The notes beneath the pieces are model-generated. The model was not told the origin of the DNA and made no database searches. It saw only the letters and a list, made by a program, of their open reading frames with translations. From contig NZ_CP078069.1 in NCBI RefSeq assembly GCF_019195435.1, forward strand, positions 1,612,001 to 1,676,000: 64,000 nucleotides of DNA. Reading direction: 5' to 3'. The DNA comes from Comamonas sp. NLF-1-9 (GTDB taxonomy: Bacteria > Pseudomonadota > Gammaproteobacteria > Burkholderiales > Burkholderiaceae_C). The position numbers and the translations under genes were made by a program. Shown piece by piece: positions 56,503 to 64,000 of the stretch (its first letter is position 1; each line of letters starts with the position of its first letter).

Positions 56503-59382
56503 TCATTTGGTCAGCACGAAGCCCTTGAGCTTGGCAAAGGCGGCCTCCACCAGGTTCTTCTGCTGCTCCGCGTGCAGATGGGCGTAGCCCACCGCCGGCG
56601 AGGCCGAGGCCGCGCGCCCGGCGTAGCCGAGCTTCTGGCCCGCGAGCATGTTCTCGTGGATGTTGTGCTGGATGAAGAACCATGCGCCCTGGTTCTGCGG
56701 CTCGTCCTGGCACCAGACCAGGTCGGTCGCCTTGGCAAAGCGCTTGAGCTCGGCGGCAAAGGCCTTGTGCGGAAAGGGGTAGAGCTGCTCGATGCGGACG
56801 ATGGCCACGTCCTGGGCGCCCTTTTCTTCGCGCTTTTTCACCAGGTCGTAATAGACCTTGCCCGAGCAGGCGATGACGCGCTTGACCTTGGCCGCGTTCT
56901 TGACCACGGCCTCGTCCTGCTCCACCAGCACGGTCTGAAAGCCGCCGCCGGTGAATTCGGAGATCGGCGAGCTGGCGTCCTTGGCGCGCAGCAGGCTCTT
57001 GGGCGTCATGATGATCAGGGGCTTCCTGATCGGGCGGATCATCTGGCGGCGCAGCACGTGAAAGATCTGGCTGGCCGTGGTCGGCTGCACCACCTGCATG
57101 TTGGTGTCGGCGGCCAGCTGCATGAAGCGCTCCAGCCGCGCCGAGGAGTGCTCCGGCCCCTGGCCCTCGTAGCCGTGCGGCAGCATCAGCGCCATGCCGT
57201 TGACGCGCCCCCACTTCACTTCGCCGGAGGCGATGAACTGGTCGATCACCACCTGCGCGCCGTTGGCAAAGTCGCCGAACTGCGCCTCCCAGATCACCAG
57301 GGTGTTGGGGTCGTTGGAGGCATAGCCGTATTCAAAGGCCAGCACCGCCTCTTCCGAGAGGATGGAGTCGATGACGGTGAACGGCGCCTGGTTCTCGGCC
57401 ACGTTCGACAGCGGGATGTAGCTGCCCTCGTCCCATTTTTCGCGCTTCTGGTCGTGGATGACCGCATGGCGGTGGCTGAAGGTGCCGCGCCCGCTGTCCT
57501 CGCCCGACAGGCGTATCGGGTAGCCCGAAGCCACGAGTGAGGCGAACGCCATGTGCTCGCCCATGCCCCAGTCCACCGGATGCTCGCCCCGGCCCATGGC
57601 GGCGCGGTCGGCATAGACCTTCTTGACCAGGGTGTGCGGCGTGACGCTGTCGGGGATGGTGGTGATGCGCTCGGCCAGGCGCTTCCATTCGGTCAGCGGA
57701 ATGGCGGTGTCGGCCGCGTCCGTCCAGGCCTTGCCGAGGTAGGGGCTCCAGTCCACCGCGTACTTGCTCTTGAAGTCGGTCAGCACCGGGTCCACGGTGT
57801 GCTTGCCGTCGTCCATGGCCGCGCGGTAGGCCTTGACCATGTCCTCGCCCAGCGTCTCGCCCAGGCCTTGCACCGCCAGCTTGTCGGCGTAGAGCTTGCG
57901 CGTGCCCGGGTGCTGGGCGATCTTCTTGTACATCAGCGGCTGGGTGAGCATGGGCGTGTCCTGCTCGTTGTGGCCCAGCTTGCGGTAGCAAACGATGTCC
58001 ACCGCCACGTCCTTGGAAAACTCCATGCGGTATTCCAGCGCCAGCTCGATCGCCAGGCACACCGCCTCGGGGTCGTCGCCGTTGACGTGCAGCACCGGCG
58101 AATCGATCATTTTCATGATGTCGGTGCTGTAGGTGGTGGAGCGGCTGTCGCGCGGGTCGCTGGTGGTGAAGCCGATCTGGTTGTTGATCACAATATGCAC
58201 CGTGCCGCCGGTAGTAAAGCCCCGGGTTTCCGACAGCGCCAGCGTTTCCTGGTTCACGCCCTGGCCGGCAATCGCCGCGTCGCCGTGCACCAGCACTGGC
58301 AGCACCTGCTTGCCTTTGGGGTCGCCGCGGCGGTCCATGCGCGAGCGCACCGAACCCTCGACCACGGGGTTGACGATCTCCAGGTGCGAGGGGTTGAAGG
58401 CCAGGCTCAGGTGCACCGGCCCGCCCACGGTGGACACGTCCGAAGAAAAGCCCTGGTGGTACTTCACGTCGCCGGCGGGCAGGTCTTCGGGTGCGGTGTG
58501 CTCGAATTCGGCAAACAAGTCCCTGGGCATCTTGCCCAGGGTATTGACCAGCACGTTCAGGCGGCCGCGGTGGGCCATGCCGATGACGATCTCCTGCACG
58601 CCCTTCTGGCCGGCAGACTGGATCAAGTGGTCTATCGCCGCGATGAAGCTCTCGCCGCCCTCGAGCGAAAAGCGCTTCTGGCCGACGTACTTGGTGTGCA
58701 GAAAGCGCTCCAGCCCTTCGGCCGCGGTGAGGCGCTCGAGGATGCGCTTCTTCTTGGCCGCGTCGTACACCGGCTTGCTGCGCGTGCTCTCGAGCTTTTG
58801 CTGCCACCAGCGCTTGTGGTGCTGGTCGCTGGCGTACATGAATTCGGCGCCCAGCGTGCCGCAATAGGTTTCACGCAAGGCATTGAGCAGTTCGCGCAGC
58901 GACATGCTCTCCTTGCCGAAGAAGGTGTTGCCGACGTTGAACACCGTCTCCTGGTCGGCATCGGTGAAGCCGTAGAAGGACGGTTCGAGTTCGGGAATCG
59001 CCGGGCGCTCCTGGCGCTTGAGCGGATCGAGATCGGCCCAGGCCACACCCACGTTGCGGTAGGCCGCAATCAGCTGCTGGACTGCGGTGCGCTTGCGCCC
59101 CAGGTCAGAGTCGGCGCCAAAGGCCACGACCACCTGGGTGCCGCCCTGCTTGGCACGCTCGGCAAACGCGTCGATGACCGGCTGGTGCGGCACGTCGCGC
59201 GCGTCGCTGCCGTCCACCGCGGGCACGTGCTGCAGCGCGTCAAAGTACTCGCGCCAGGAGTCGGGAATGCTGCCAGGGTTGGTGAGATAGCTTTCGTAGA
59301 GCTCTTCGACATAGGGCGCATTGCCGCCGAAAAGATACGTGTTGGCCTGGAAGGCCTGGTAGATCGATGCTGGTTCACTCAT
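56503..59382 (-). CDS. sucA: 2-oxoglutarate dehydrogenase E1 component
   Basis: Thiamine-diphosphate enzyme that decarboxylates 2-oxoglutarate. The 959-residue protein has the N-terminal E2-binding helix region (SIYQAFQANTYLFGGNAPYVEELYESYL, given in part), HRGRLNVLVNTLGK near 272, the ThDP motif HGDAAIAGQGV near 330 and MLPHGYEGQGPEHSSAR near 720. The start is set at ATG 59382 (MSEPASIY), which matches the family; a longer reading to 59511 has no similarity. It is the first gene of the sucA-sucB-lpdA cluster and has a hairpin in its leader. Confidence 0.97.
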   Translation of the reverse strand: MSEPASIYQAFQANTYLFGGNAPYVEELYESYLTNPGSIPDSWREYFDALQHVPAVDGSDARDVPHQPVIDAFAERAKQGGTQVVVAFGADSDLGRKRTAVQQLIAAYRNVGVAWADLDPLKRQERPAIPELEPSFYGFTDADQETVFNVGNTFFGKESMSLRELLNALRETYCGTLGAEFMYASDQHHKRWWQQKLESTRSKPVYDAAKKKRILERLTAAEGLERFLHTKYVGQKRFSLEGGESFIAAIDHLIQSAGQKGVQEIVIGMAHRGRLNVLVNTLGKMPRDLFAEFEHTAPEDLPAGDVKYHQGFSSDVSTVGGPVHLSLAFNPSHLEIVNPVVEGSVRSRMDRRGDPKGKQVLPVLVHGDAAIAGQGVNQETLALSETRGFTTGGTVHIVINNQIGFTTSDPRDSRSTTYSTDIMKMIDSPVLHVNGDDPEAVCLAIELALEYRMEFSKDVAVDIVCYRKLGHNEQDTPMLTQPLMYKKIAQHPGTRKLYADKLAVQGLGETLGEDMVKAYRAAMDDGKHTVDPVLTDFKSKYAVDWSPYLGKAWTDAADTAIPLTEWKRLAERITTIPDSVTPHTLVKKVYADRAAMGRGEHPVDWGMGEHMAFASLVASGYPIRLSGEDSGRGTFSHRHAVIHDQKREKWDEGSYIPLSNVAENQAPFTVIDSILSEEAVLAFEYGYASNDPNTLVIWEAQFGDFANGAQVVIDQFIASGEVKWGRVNGMALMLPHGYEGQGPEHSSARLERFMQLAADTNMQVVQPTTASQIFHVLRRQMIRPIRKPLIIMTPKSLLRAKDASSPISEFTGGGFQTVLVEQDEAVVKNAAKVKRVIACSGKVYYDLVKKREEKGAQDVAIVRIEQLYPFPHKAFAAELKRFAKATDLVWCQDEPQNQGAWFFIQHNIHENMLAGQKLGYAGRAASASPAVGYAHLHAEQQKNLVEAAFAKLKGFVLTK

Positions 59383-59396
59383 TTCGCGCTGACTTT

Positions 59397-59415
59397 TGTT
59401 TCCCTGAAGGAAACA
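59397..59415. repeat. Inverted repeat in the sucA leader
   Basis: TGTTTCC and GGAAACA form perfect 7-bp arms around CTGAA. It lies 15 bp upstream of the sucA start codon, where the mRNA would place a hairpin next to the ribosome site. A protein operator is an alternative. Confidence 0.5.
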
Positions 59416-59708
59416 CGAGCTGGTTGAAAACCTTCCGCGACACGGCTGTACCGGATGGCGGATGCGACTGTGGCTGGGGAAGGGCCTGATGTGCGAAGGG
59501 TATTGTGCCACCGATCACGTGGCGGCACCGCCGCGCGGGGCCGCAACATCATTCGTCACATTCCTGACATCTGCCCGCCAACCGCAAGCTCTGGCGCGGC
59601 GTTGCAACAAGAAACTCGGCGCCGTGGTCGCGTTGACAAGGCCCGCGAAGGCGCAGGAATCCGCTTCATGCGGCCACGGTCGCAGAGCTGGAAACGGTGC
59701 AGGACATC
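59416..59708. other. Intergenic region between sucA and the YXWGXW lipoprotein
   Basis: About 290 bp between two divergent genes. It must hold the sucA promoter on the minus strand and the promoter of the lipoprotein gene on the plus strand, but I see no box set good enough to name. No convincing small gene lies here. Confidence 0.4.
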
Positions 59709-60734
59709 ATGAAAACATTCACCTCTGCCATTGTGCTGGCCGCGAGCCTTGGCACGCTGTCAGGCTGCGTGGTCGCGCCGACAAGGACCACCGGCTCGGT
59801 TACCCAAACGCAGGACGGAATCACGACCACGACGGTCACCACCGTGAGCCCGCCGCCGCTGCCGCTCCATGAGCAGCCGGTGGCGCCCGGCCCGGGTTAC
59901 CTCTGGACGCCTGGCTACTGGGCCTGGGGCGACGAGGCCTATTACTGGGTGCCCGGCGTCTGGGTGAGGCCGCCGCGCGTGGGCGTGCTCTGGACCCCCG
60001 GCTGGTGGGGCTGGTCCAGCGGCATCTACCACTGGCACGCGGGCTACTGGGGCGAGAGCATAGGTTTTTACGGCGGCATCAACTACGGCTACGGCTACTT
60101 CGGCAGCGGCTATGTCGGCGGCCAGTGGCGTGGCGACCAGTTCTATTACAACCGCACGGTCAACAACATCCACGACAGCCGCATCACCAACGTGTATGTG
60201 GACAAGCACGTGGTGAACAACACCACCATCAACCGCGTGAGCTACAACGGCGGCAGCGAGGGCACGCGCGCCCAGCCCAGCGCGGCGGAGAAAGTCGCGT
60301 TGCAACAGCCGCGTCTGCCGCCCACGTGGGAGCAAGAGCGCCAGCACCGTCTGGCGACCCACGAGAGCGGCCAGCGCTACCAGCCCAGCGGGGCCGGACC
60401 GGCGGTGTTTGGTACATCGCGCGTTGGCGAAGCTTGGGGCGGGGCTACGGCCGCGACGTACCCGCAAGCTCATCCCGCTGCGGCGCCGGAGCGCGAAGCG
60501 ATGCCAGCGCACGAGGCTACCGTGTCCGCGCCGCGCGAACATCTTCAGGCGCACGGTGAGCTTGAGCGCAAGGAAATGCAGCGCGAGCCGGCACCGCGCG
60601 AAAACGTGCCGCACCGGGAAGTTCAACGCGAGGCGCCGCAAGCACGCGAGAGCGCGCACCTTGAGCGCACCGGGCCCGCACGCGCGCCAGTCCATGGCAG
60701 GCAGCGCCACGAGCGCGAGCGCGAACGTGACTGA
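59709..60734 (+). CDS. YXWGXW-repeat lipoprotein
   Basis: Exported lipoprotein of 341 residues (lipobox GTLSGCVV, Cys at about 19). The first half is rich in Trp, Tyr and Gly with YXWGXW-like units (YLWTPGYWAWGDEAYYWVPGVW, LWTPGWWGWS, YHWHAGYWGE, quoted as separate units) followed by a Gly/Tyr stretch and a VNNIHDSRITNVYVDKHVVN segment. The second half is charged and repetitive in Arg, Glu, Ala and His (EREAMPAHEATVSA, REVQREAPQARESAH). The function of such proteins is unknown; the family is outer-membrane or surface linked. The start is ATG 59709. Confidence 0.8.
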   Translation: MKTFTSAIVLAASLGTLSGCVVAPTRTTGSVTQTQDGITTTTVTTVSPPPLPLHEQPVAPGPGYLWTPGYWAWGDEAYYWVPGVWVRPPRVGVLWTPGWWGWSSGIYHWHAGYWGESIGFYGGINYGYGYFGSGYVGGQWRGDQFYYNRTVNNIHDSRITNVYVDKHVVNNTTINRVSYNGGSEGTRAQPSAAEKVALQQPRLPPTWEQERQHRLATHESGQRYQPSGAGPAVFGTSRVGEAWGGATAATYPQAHPAAAPEREAMPAHEATVSAPREHLQAHGELERKEMQREPAPRENVPHREVQREAPQARESAHLERTGPARAPVHGRQRHERERERD

Positions 60735-60842
60735 TTCCGGCCAGCGACGCGCGCCAAAACGTGTACGCTTGCGCCGCCTTCATTCTTGTGCGCACGCAGG
60801 GCGCTCCCCACGCGTTTGGCCTTGCGCCGCAGTGCCGACATC

Positions 60843-61895
60843 ATGCACCAGCCCACCACCAAGAACCGCGCCCTCTTGATCCTGCTGGCCGCCGTCACGC
60901 TCGCGTTCGGCGCCATCCTGCTGCCGCTGCACGGCGCCATCTTCTGGGGTCTGGTGCTGGCCATTCTGTTCGCGCCGCTGCACCGGCGCTTGCTCGCGCG
61001 CTTGCCACGCCGGCCCACGCTGGCGGCGCTGCTCACGCTCGGCGCCTGCCTGCTGATCGTCATTCTTCCGATGCTCGCCGTGGCAACGTCGGTCGTGCAG
61101 GAGGCCGGCGGCGTCTATCAGCGCGTGCGCTCGGGCCAGGTCAACTTTGGCGACTATGCCCAGCAGATCTGGTCGGCCATGCCGGCCTGGATGCTGCGCA
61201 TCCTCGAGAGCCTGCACCTGGGCACGCTCGGCGAGCTGCAGACCAAGCTGGCAAGCTTTGGCGCACAGGCGACGCAGTTCCTGGCCAACCAGGCGGTCAG
61301 CGCCGGCTCCAACACGCTGGAGTTCATCGTCAACTTCGGCGTCATGCTCTATCTGCTGTTCTTTCTGCTGCGCGACGGCCCGCAGCTCGCGGCCCGCATC
61401 CGCAACGCCATTCCGCTGGACGAGGCGCACAAGCGCGAGCTCAGCGCCAAGTTCATCACGGTGATTCGCGCCACGGTCAAGGGCAACGTCGCGGTGGCGG
61501 CCACCCAGGGGGCGCTGGGTGGCTTGATCTTCTGGATTCTGAACATCGAAGGGCCGGTGCTCTGGGGCGTGATCATGGCCTTCCTCTCGCTGCTGCCGGC
61601 CGTGGGCGCGAGCCTCATCTGGGGGCCGGTGGCGCTGTACTTTCTGGCCACCGGCTCCACCTGGCAAGGCATCACGCTGGTGCTGTACGGCATAGGCGTG
61701 ATCGGCGTGGTGGACAACGTGCTGCGTCCGGTGCTGGTGGGCAAGGACACCAAGATGCCCGACTACGTGGTGCTGATCTCTACGCTCGGCGGCATGGCGC
61801 TGTTCGGCCTGACAGGCTTCGTCATCGGGCCGGTGATAGCGGCCCTGTTCATCGCCACCTGGGACCTGTATTCACCGCCGGCGCGCATCGGCTGA
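60843..61895 (+). CDS. AI-2E-family transporter / permease
   Basis: Inner-membrane protein of 350 residues with seven or eight predicted helices, of the AI-2E transporter (PerM/YdiK) family. It shows the paired N-terminal segments (LLILLAAVTLAFGAILLPL, AIFWGLVLAILFAPLH), an extracellular helical part (about 80-140), and the conserved C-terminal block GALGGLIFWILNIEGPVLWG, LLPAVGASLIWGPVALYFL and GMALFGLTGFVIGPVIAALF. The substrate is not predictable. The preceding gene ends 108 bp upstream. Confidence 0.88.
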   Translation: MHQPTTKNRALLILLAAVTLAFGAILLPLHGAIFWGLVLAILFAPLHRRLLARLPRRPTLAALLTLGACLLIVILPMLAVATSVVQEAGGVYQRVRSGQVNFGDYAQQIWSAMPAWMLRILESLHLGTLGELQTKLASFGAQATQFLANQAVSAGSNTLEFIVNFGVMLYLLFFLLRDGPQLAARIRNAIPLDEAHKRELSAKFITVIRATVKGNVAVAATQGALGGLIFWILNIEGPVLWGVIMAFLSLLPAVGASLIWGPVALYFLATGSTWQGITLVLYGIGVIGVVDNVLRPVLVGKDTKMPDYVVLISTLGGMALFGLTGFVIGPVIAALFIATWDLYSPPARIG

Positions 61896-61991
61896 GCGGC
61901 CAGCCGCCGGCAACCGGGAATGTCCCGCTTGCGCATCGCGCAGGCGCTGCCACACTTGACAGGTCTTTGCCCTGCCCAGCGTGAACCTGCC

Positions 61992-62861
61992 ATGTCCCAG
62001 ATGCCCGACACCGTTTATGCCTGCCTCGACGGCCTGAACACCACCTCTGCGGTGGTGGAAGGCGCCTGCTGGGCCGCGCAGCGCCTGGCTGCGCCGCTCA
62101 CGCTGCTGCACACGCTGGAACACCCCGAGCCGATGGCGGCCGTGGGCGACTACAGCGGCGTGCTGGGCATGGGCGCGCAGGACCTGCTGCTGCAGCGCCT
62201 GTCCGACCTGGACGAGGAGCGCGCCAAGGTGGCGCAGGAAGCGGCGCAGCGCATGCTGGACGAAGCGCGCTCCAGCGTCTGCCGCGACACCGTGCCCGAG
62301 GTGCAGACCCTGCTGCGCCAAGGCGACCTGACCGAGGTGCTGCTCACGCAGGAGCCCACGGCGCGCCTCTTCGTGCTGGGCAGCAACCGGCGCCCGCCCA
62401 CGGTGCGCAAGCTGCGCTTGGACCACCGCGTGGAAACGGCGGTGCGCAATCTGCGCCAGCCGGTGATGGTGATGGACGCGGTGCCGTTTGCCGCGCCCGA
62501 GCACTTCGTCGTGGCCTACGACGGCAGCGCCACGGCCGACCGCGCCGTGGAGCGTGTGGCCGGCAGCCCGCTGTTGCGCGGCATGCCGGCCGAGCTCGTG
62601 ATGGTCGGCGAATGCCCCGCGCGCGCGCAAGAGCGCCTGCGTGCAGCGCAGACCCAGCTTGTCGATGCGGGTTTCACGGTCACCACGCGCACCCTGCCCG
62701 GCCTGCCCGAGGAAGTGATTCCGCCGCTGATGGAGGGGCTTGGCCCCTCGCTGCTGGTGCTGGGCGCCTACGGCCATTCACGCATCCGCCAGCTCATCGT
62801 GGGCAGCACGACGACGGCGCTGCTGCGCCTGTGCAGCGTGCCGGTGCTGGTGTTGCGGTAG
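61992..62861 (+). CDS. Universal stress protein, tandem UspA domains
   Basis: Cytoplasmic protein of 289 residues with two UspA-type domains. The first runs from VYACLDGLNTTSAVVEGACWA to about residue 150; the second begins FVVAYDGSATADRAVERVAG near 170 and ends LLVLGAYGHSRIRQLIVGSTTTALLR, where the GxxGHS ATP-binding loop (GAYGHSRIRQ) is intact. The first domain has a degenerate loop (LGSNRRPPTVRKL), so only the second probably binds ATP. It is 96 bp downstream of the permease. Confidence 0.88.
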   Translation: MSQMPDTVYACLDGLNTTSAVVEGACWAAQRLAAPLTLLHTLEHPEPMAAVGDYSGVLGMGAQDLLLQRLSDLDEERAKVAQEAAQRMLDEARSSVCRDTVPEVQTLLRQGDLTEVLLTQEPTARLFVLGSNRRPPTVRKLRLDHRVETAVRNLRQPVMVMDAVPFAAPEHFVVAYDGSATADRAVERVAGSPLLRGMPAELVMVGECPARAQERLRAAQTQLVDAGFTVTTRTLPGLPEEVIPPLMEGLGPSLLVLGAYGHSRIRQLIVGSTTTALLRLCSVPVLVLR

Positions 62862-62871
62862 GGCCCGGCCT

Positions 62872-64000
62872 TCAGGGCAGCGCGGCGGCGGCAACCAACC
62901 GCTGGGTATAGGGTTCGCGCGGGTGCTTGAGCACCTGATCCCAGGGGCCGGACTCCACCACTTCGCCGTCTTTCATCACGATGACCTCGTGCGCCATCGC
63001 GCGCACCACGGCGACGTCGTGGGTGATGAGCAGATAGGCCAAGCCTTTTTCCTTTTGCAGGCGCGCCAGCAGCGCCAGTACCTGCTGCTGGATGGTCACG
63101 TCGAGCGCGCTCGTGGGCTCGTCGAGCACCAGCAGTTGCGGCCCCACGATGAGCGCGCGCGCCACCGCCAGGCGCTGGCGCTGGCCGCCGGAAAACTCGT
63201 GCGGGTAGCGATCCAGCAGGCCGGGGAACTGCGCCTCGATCAAACCGACCTCGGCCAGCATGGCCAGCACGCGTGCGCGCCGCTCGGCCTCAGGCAGCCG
63301 CGGCGCATGCACTTTCAGCCCTTCGCCGACGATCTCCAGCACCGTCATGCGCGGCGAGAGCGAAGAAAACGGGTCCTGGAACACCACTTGCACGCGCTGG
63401 CGCAGCGCCTGGTTGTGCGCGCTGTTGTGTTGCGCAGGCTGGCGCCAATGCTGGTCGGCCAGAGTCAGTTCCCCCGTGCTTGGCAGCAGCCCCAGCAGCG
63501 CCTGCGCGAGCGTCGATTTGCCCGATCCCGATTCGCCCACCACACCCAGCGTGCGCCCGGCGGGGATGCGCAAATCCGCCCCCTTGACCGCGACGAACTC
63601 GCCCTTGGAAAACCAGCCGCGCAGGCCGGGCAGCGCCACCGGGTAGCCCACGCGCAGCCCTCGTGCGCGCGCGGCGAGAGGCACATCTTCAGCAAAATCG
63701 CCCTCGACCACGTCGCGGCGCGGCGTGCTGGCGATCAGGCGCCGGGTGTAGGCGTGCTCGGGCGCGTCGAAAATCCGCGCGGTCGGCCCCTGCTCGACCA
63801 GATGGCCTTGCTCCATCACCGCGACGCGGTCGGCAAAACGGCGCACCATGAGCAGGTCGTGCGTGATGAGCAGCACTGCCATGCCACTCTGGCGCTGCAG
63901 GTCGGCGAGCAGGTCGAGGATTTGGCCGCGCAGCGTCACGTCCAGCGCCGTGGTCGGCTCGTCGGCCAGCAAGAGCTTGGGCCGTGACGCCAGCGCCATC
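62872..64000 (-). CDS. Peptide/nickel ABC transporter ATP-binding protein with two ABC domains, partial
   Basis: ATPase of a dipeptide/oligopeptide uptake system of the fused (YejF-like) type. The window holds the end of the first ABC domain (LLLADEPTTALDVTLRGQIL, Walker B, at about window residue 10), a linker, and the complete second domain: Walker A VVGESGSGKSTLAQ near 156, signature YPHEFSGGQRQRLAVARAL near 266 and Walker B LLVLDEPTSALDVT near 290. The C-terminal oligopeptide motif QRLVAAAAL ends it. The N-terminal Walker A lies beyond the right edge, so the gene is cut by the window and not damaged. Confidence 0.93.
   Translation of the reverse strand, partial: MALASRPKLLLADEPTTALDVTLRGQILDLLADLQRQSGMAVLLITHDLLMVRRFADRVAVMEQGHLVEQGPTARIFDAPEHAYTRRLIASTPRRDVVEGDFAEDVPLAARARGLRVGYPVALPGLRGWFSKGEFVAVKGADLRIPAGRTLGVVGESGSGKSTLAQALLGLLPSTGELTLADQHWRQPAQHNSAHNQALRQRVQVVFQDPFSSLSPRMTVLEIVGEGLKVHAPRLPEAERRARVLAMLAEVGLIEAQFPGLLDRYPHEFSGGQRQRLAVARALIVGPQLLVLDEPTSALDVTIQQQVLALLARLQKEKGLAYLLITHDVAVVRAMAHEVIVMKDGEVVESGPWDQVLKHPREPYTQRLVAAAALP

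Noticed and set aside
1..64000. CRISPR arrays
   Set aside because: No regularly spaced direct repeats were seen; the only repeats are hairpins, IS ends and the REP-like unit.

Overview
The window looks like the chromosome of a GC-rich betaproteobacterium of the Burkholderiales, most likely Comamonadaceae. The evidence is the tmRNA proteolysis tag ANDERFALAA, the class of housekeeping proteins, and the gene neighbourhoods (purL-ssrA, map-glnD, clpS-clpA, sucA-sucB-lpd-zapE). I do not name a species.

Positions 1 to about 23,100 form an accessory, defence-rich region ending at the 3' end of the tmRNA gene ssrA. From left to right it holds: a type III restriction-modification pair (mod, running in from outside the window, then res) with an unrecognised third gene; a decayed IS481-type transposase; a complete type I Wadjet operon jetABCD on the minus strand; and, divergent from Wadjet across an AT-rich control region, a translationally coupled operon of a WYL-domain regulator, a RecQ-like helicase fused to a phosphoribosyltransferase, and a DprA-like protein. 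Next come an intact IS30-type element with 29-bp inverted repeats, an excisionase-like antitoxin with a PIN toxin whose tail is a recombination scar, a large serine recombinase lacking its catalytic domain, two related small helix-turn-helix genes, and an SRAP (YedK/HMCES-like) gene.

Positions 23,100 to 64,000 are core chromosome. They hold ssrA and purL (purL carries an in-frame REP-like double hairpin), map, glnD, an RcnB-like protein, two unknown envelope proteins, sbcB (exonuclease I), a LysR regulator divergent from an NAD(P)-binding epimerase-like protein with a perfect palindrome between them, an mltB-type transglycosylase, a CoA-binding protein and metY. A pair of lipoproteins (one a HEWGH metallopeptidase), a TDT-family transporter, clpA, clpS and dnaE follow. 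The right part holds a PAP2 phosphatase, bamD, a PP2C phosphatase, zapE, the 2-oxoglutarate dehydrogenase operon (sucA-sucB-lpd, minus strand), a YXWGXW-type lipoprotein, an AI-2E-family permease, a tandem universal stress protein and a duplicated-domain peptide ABC ATPase that runs off the right edge.

The best candidate for a poorly described system is the WYL / RecQ-phosphoribosyltransferase / DprA operon at 13733-18103, which shares its control region with Wadjet. Second choices are the unknown gene behind the type III system and the PIN/recombinase scar. No CRISPR array, rRNA or tRNA gene was seen.
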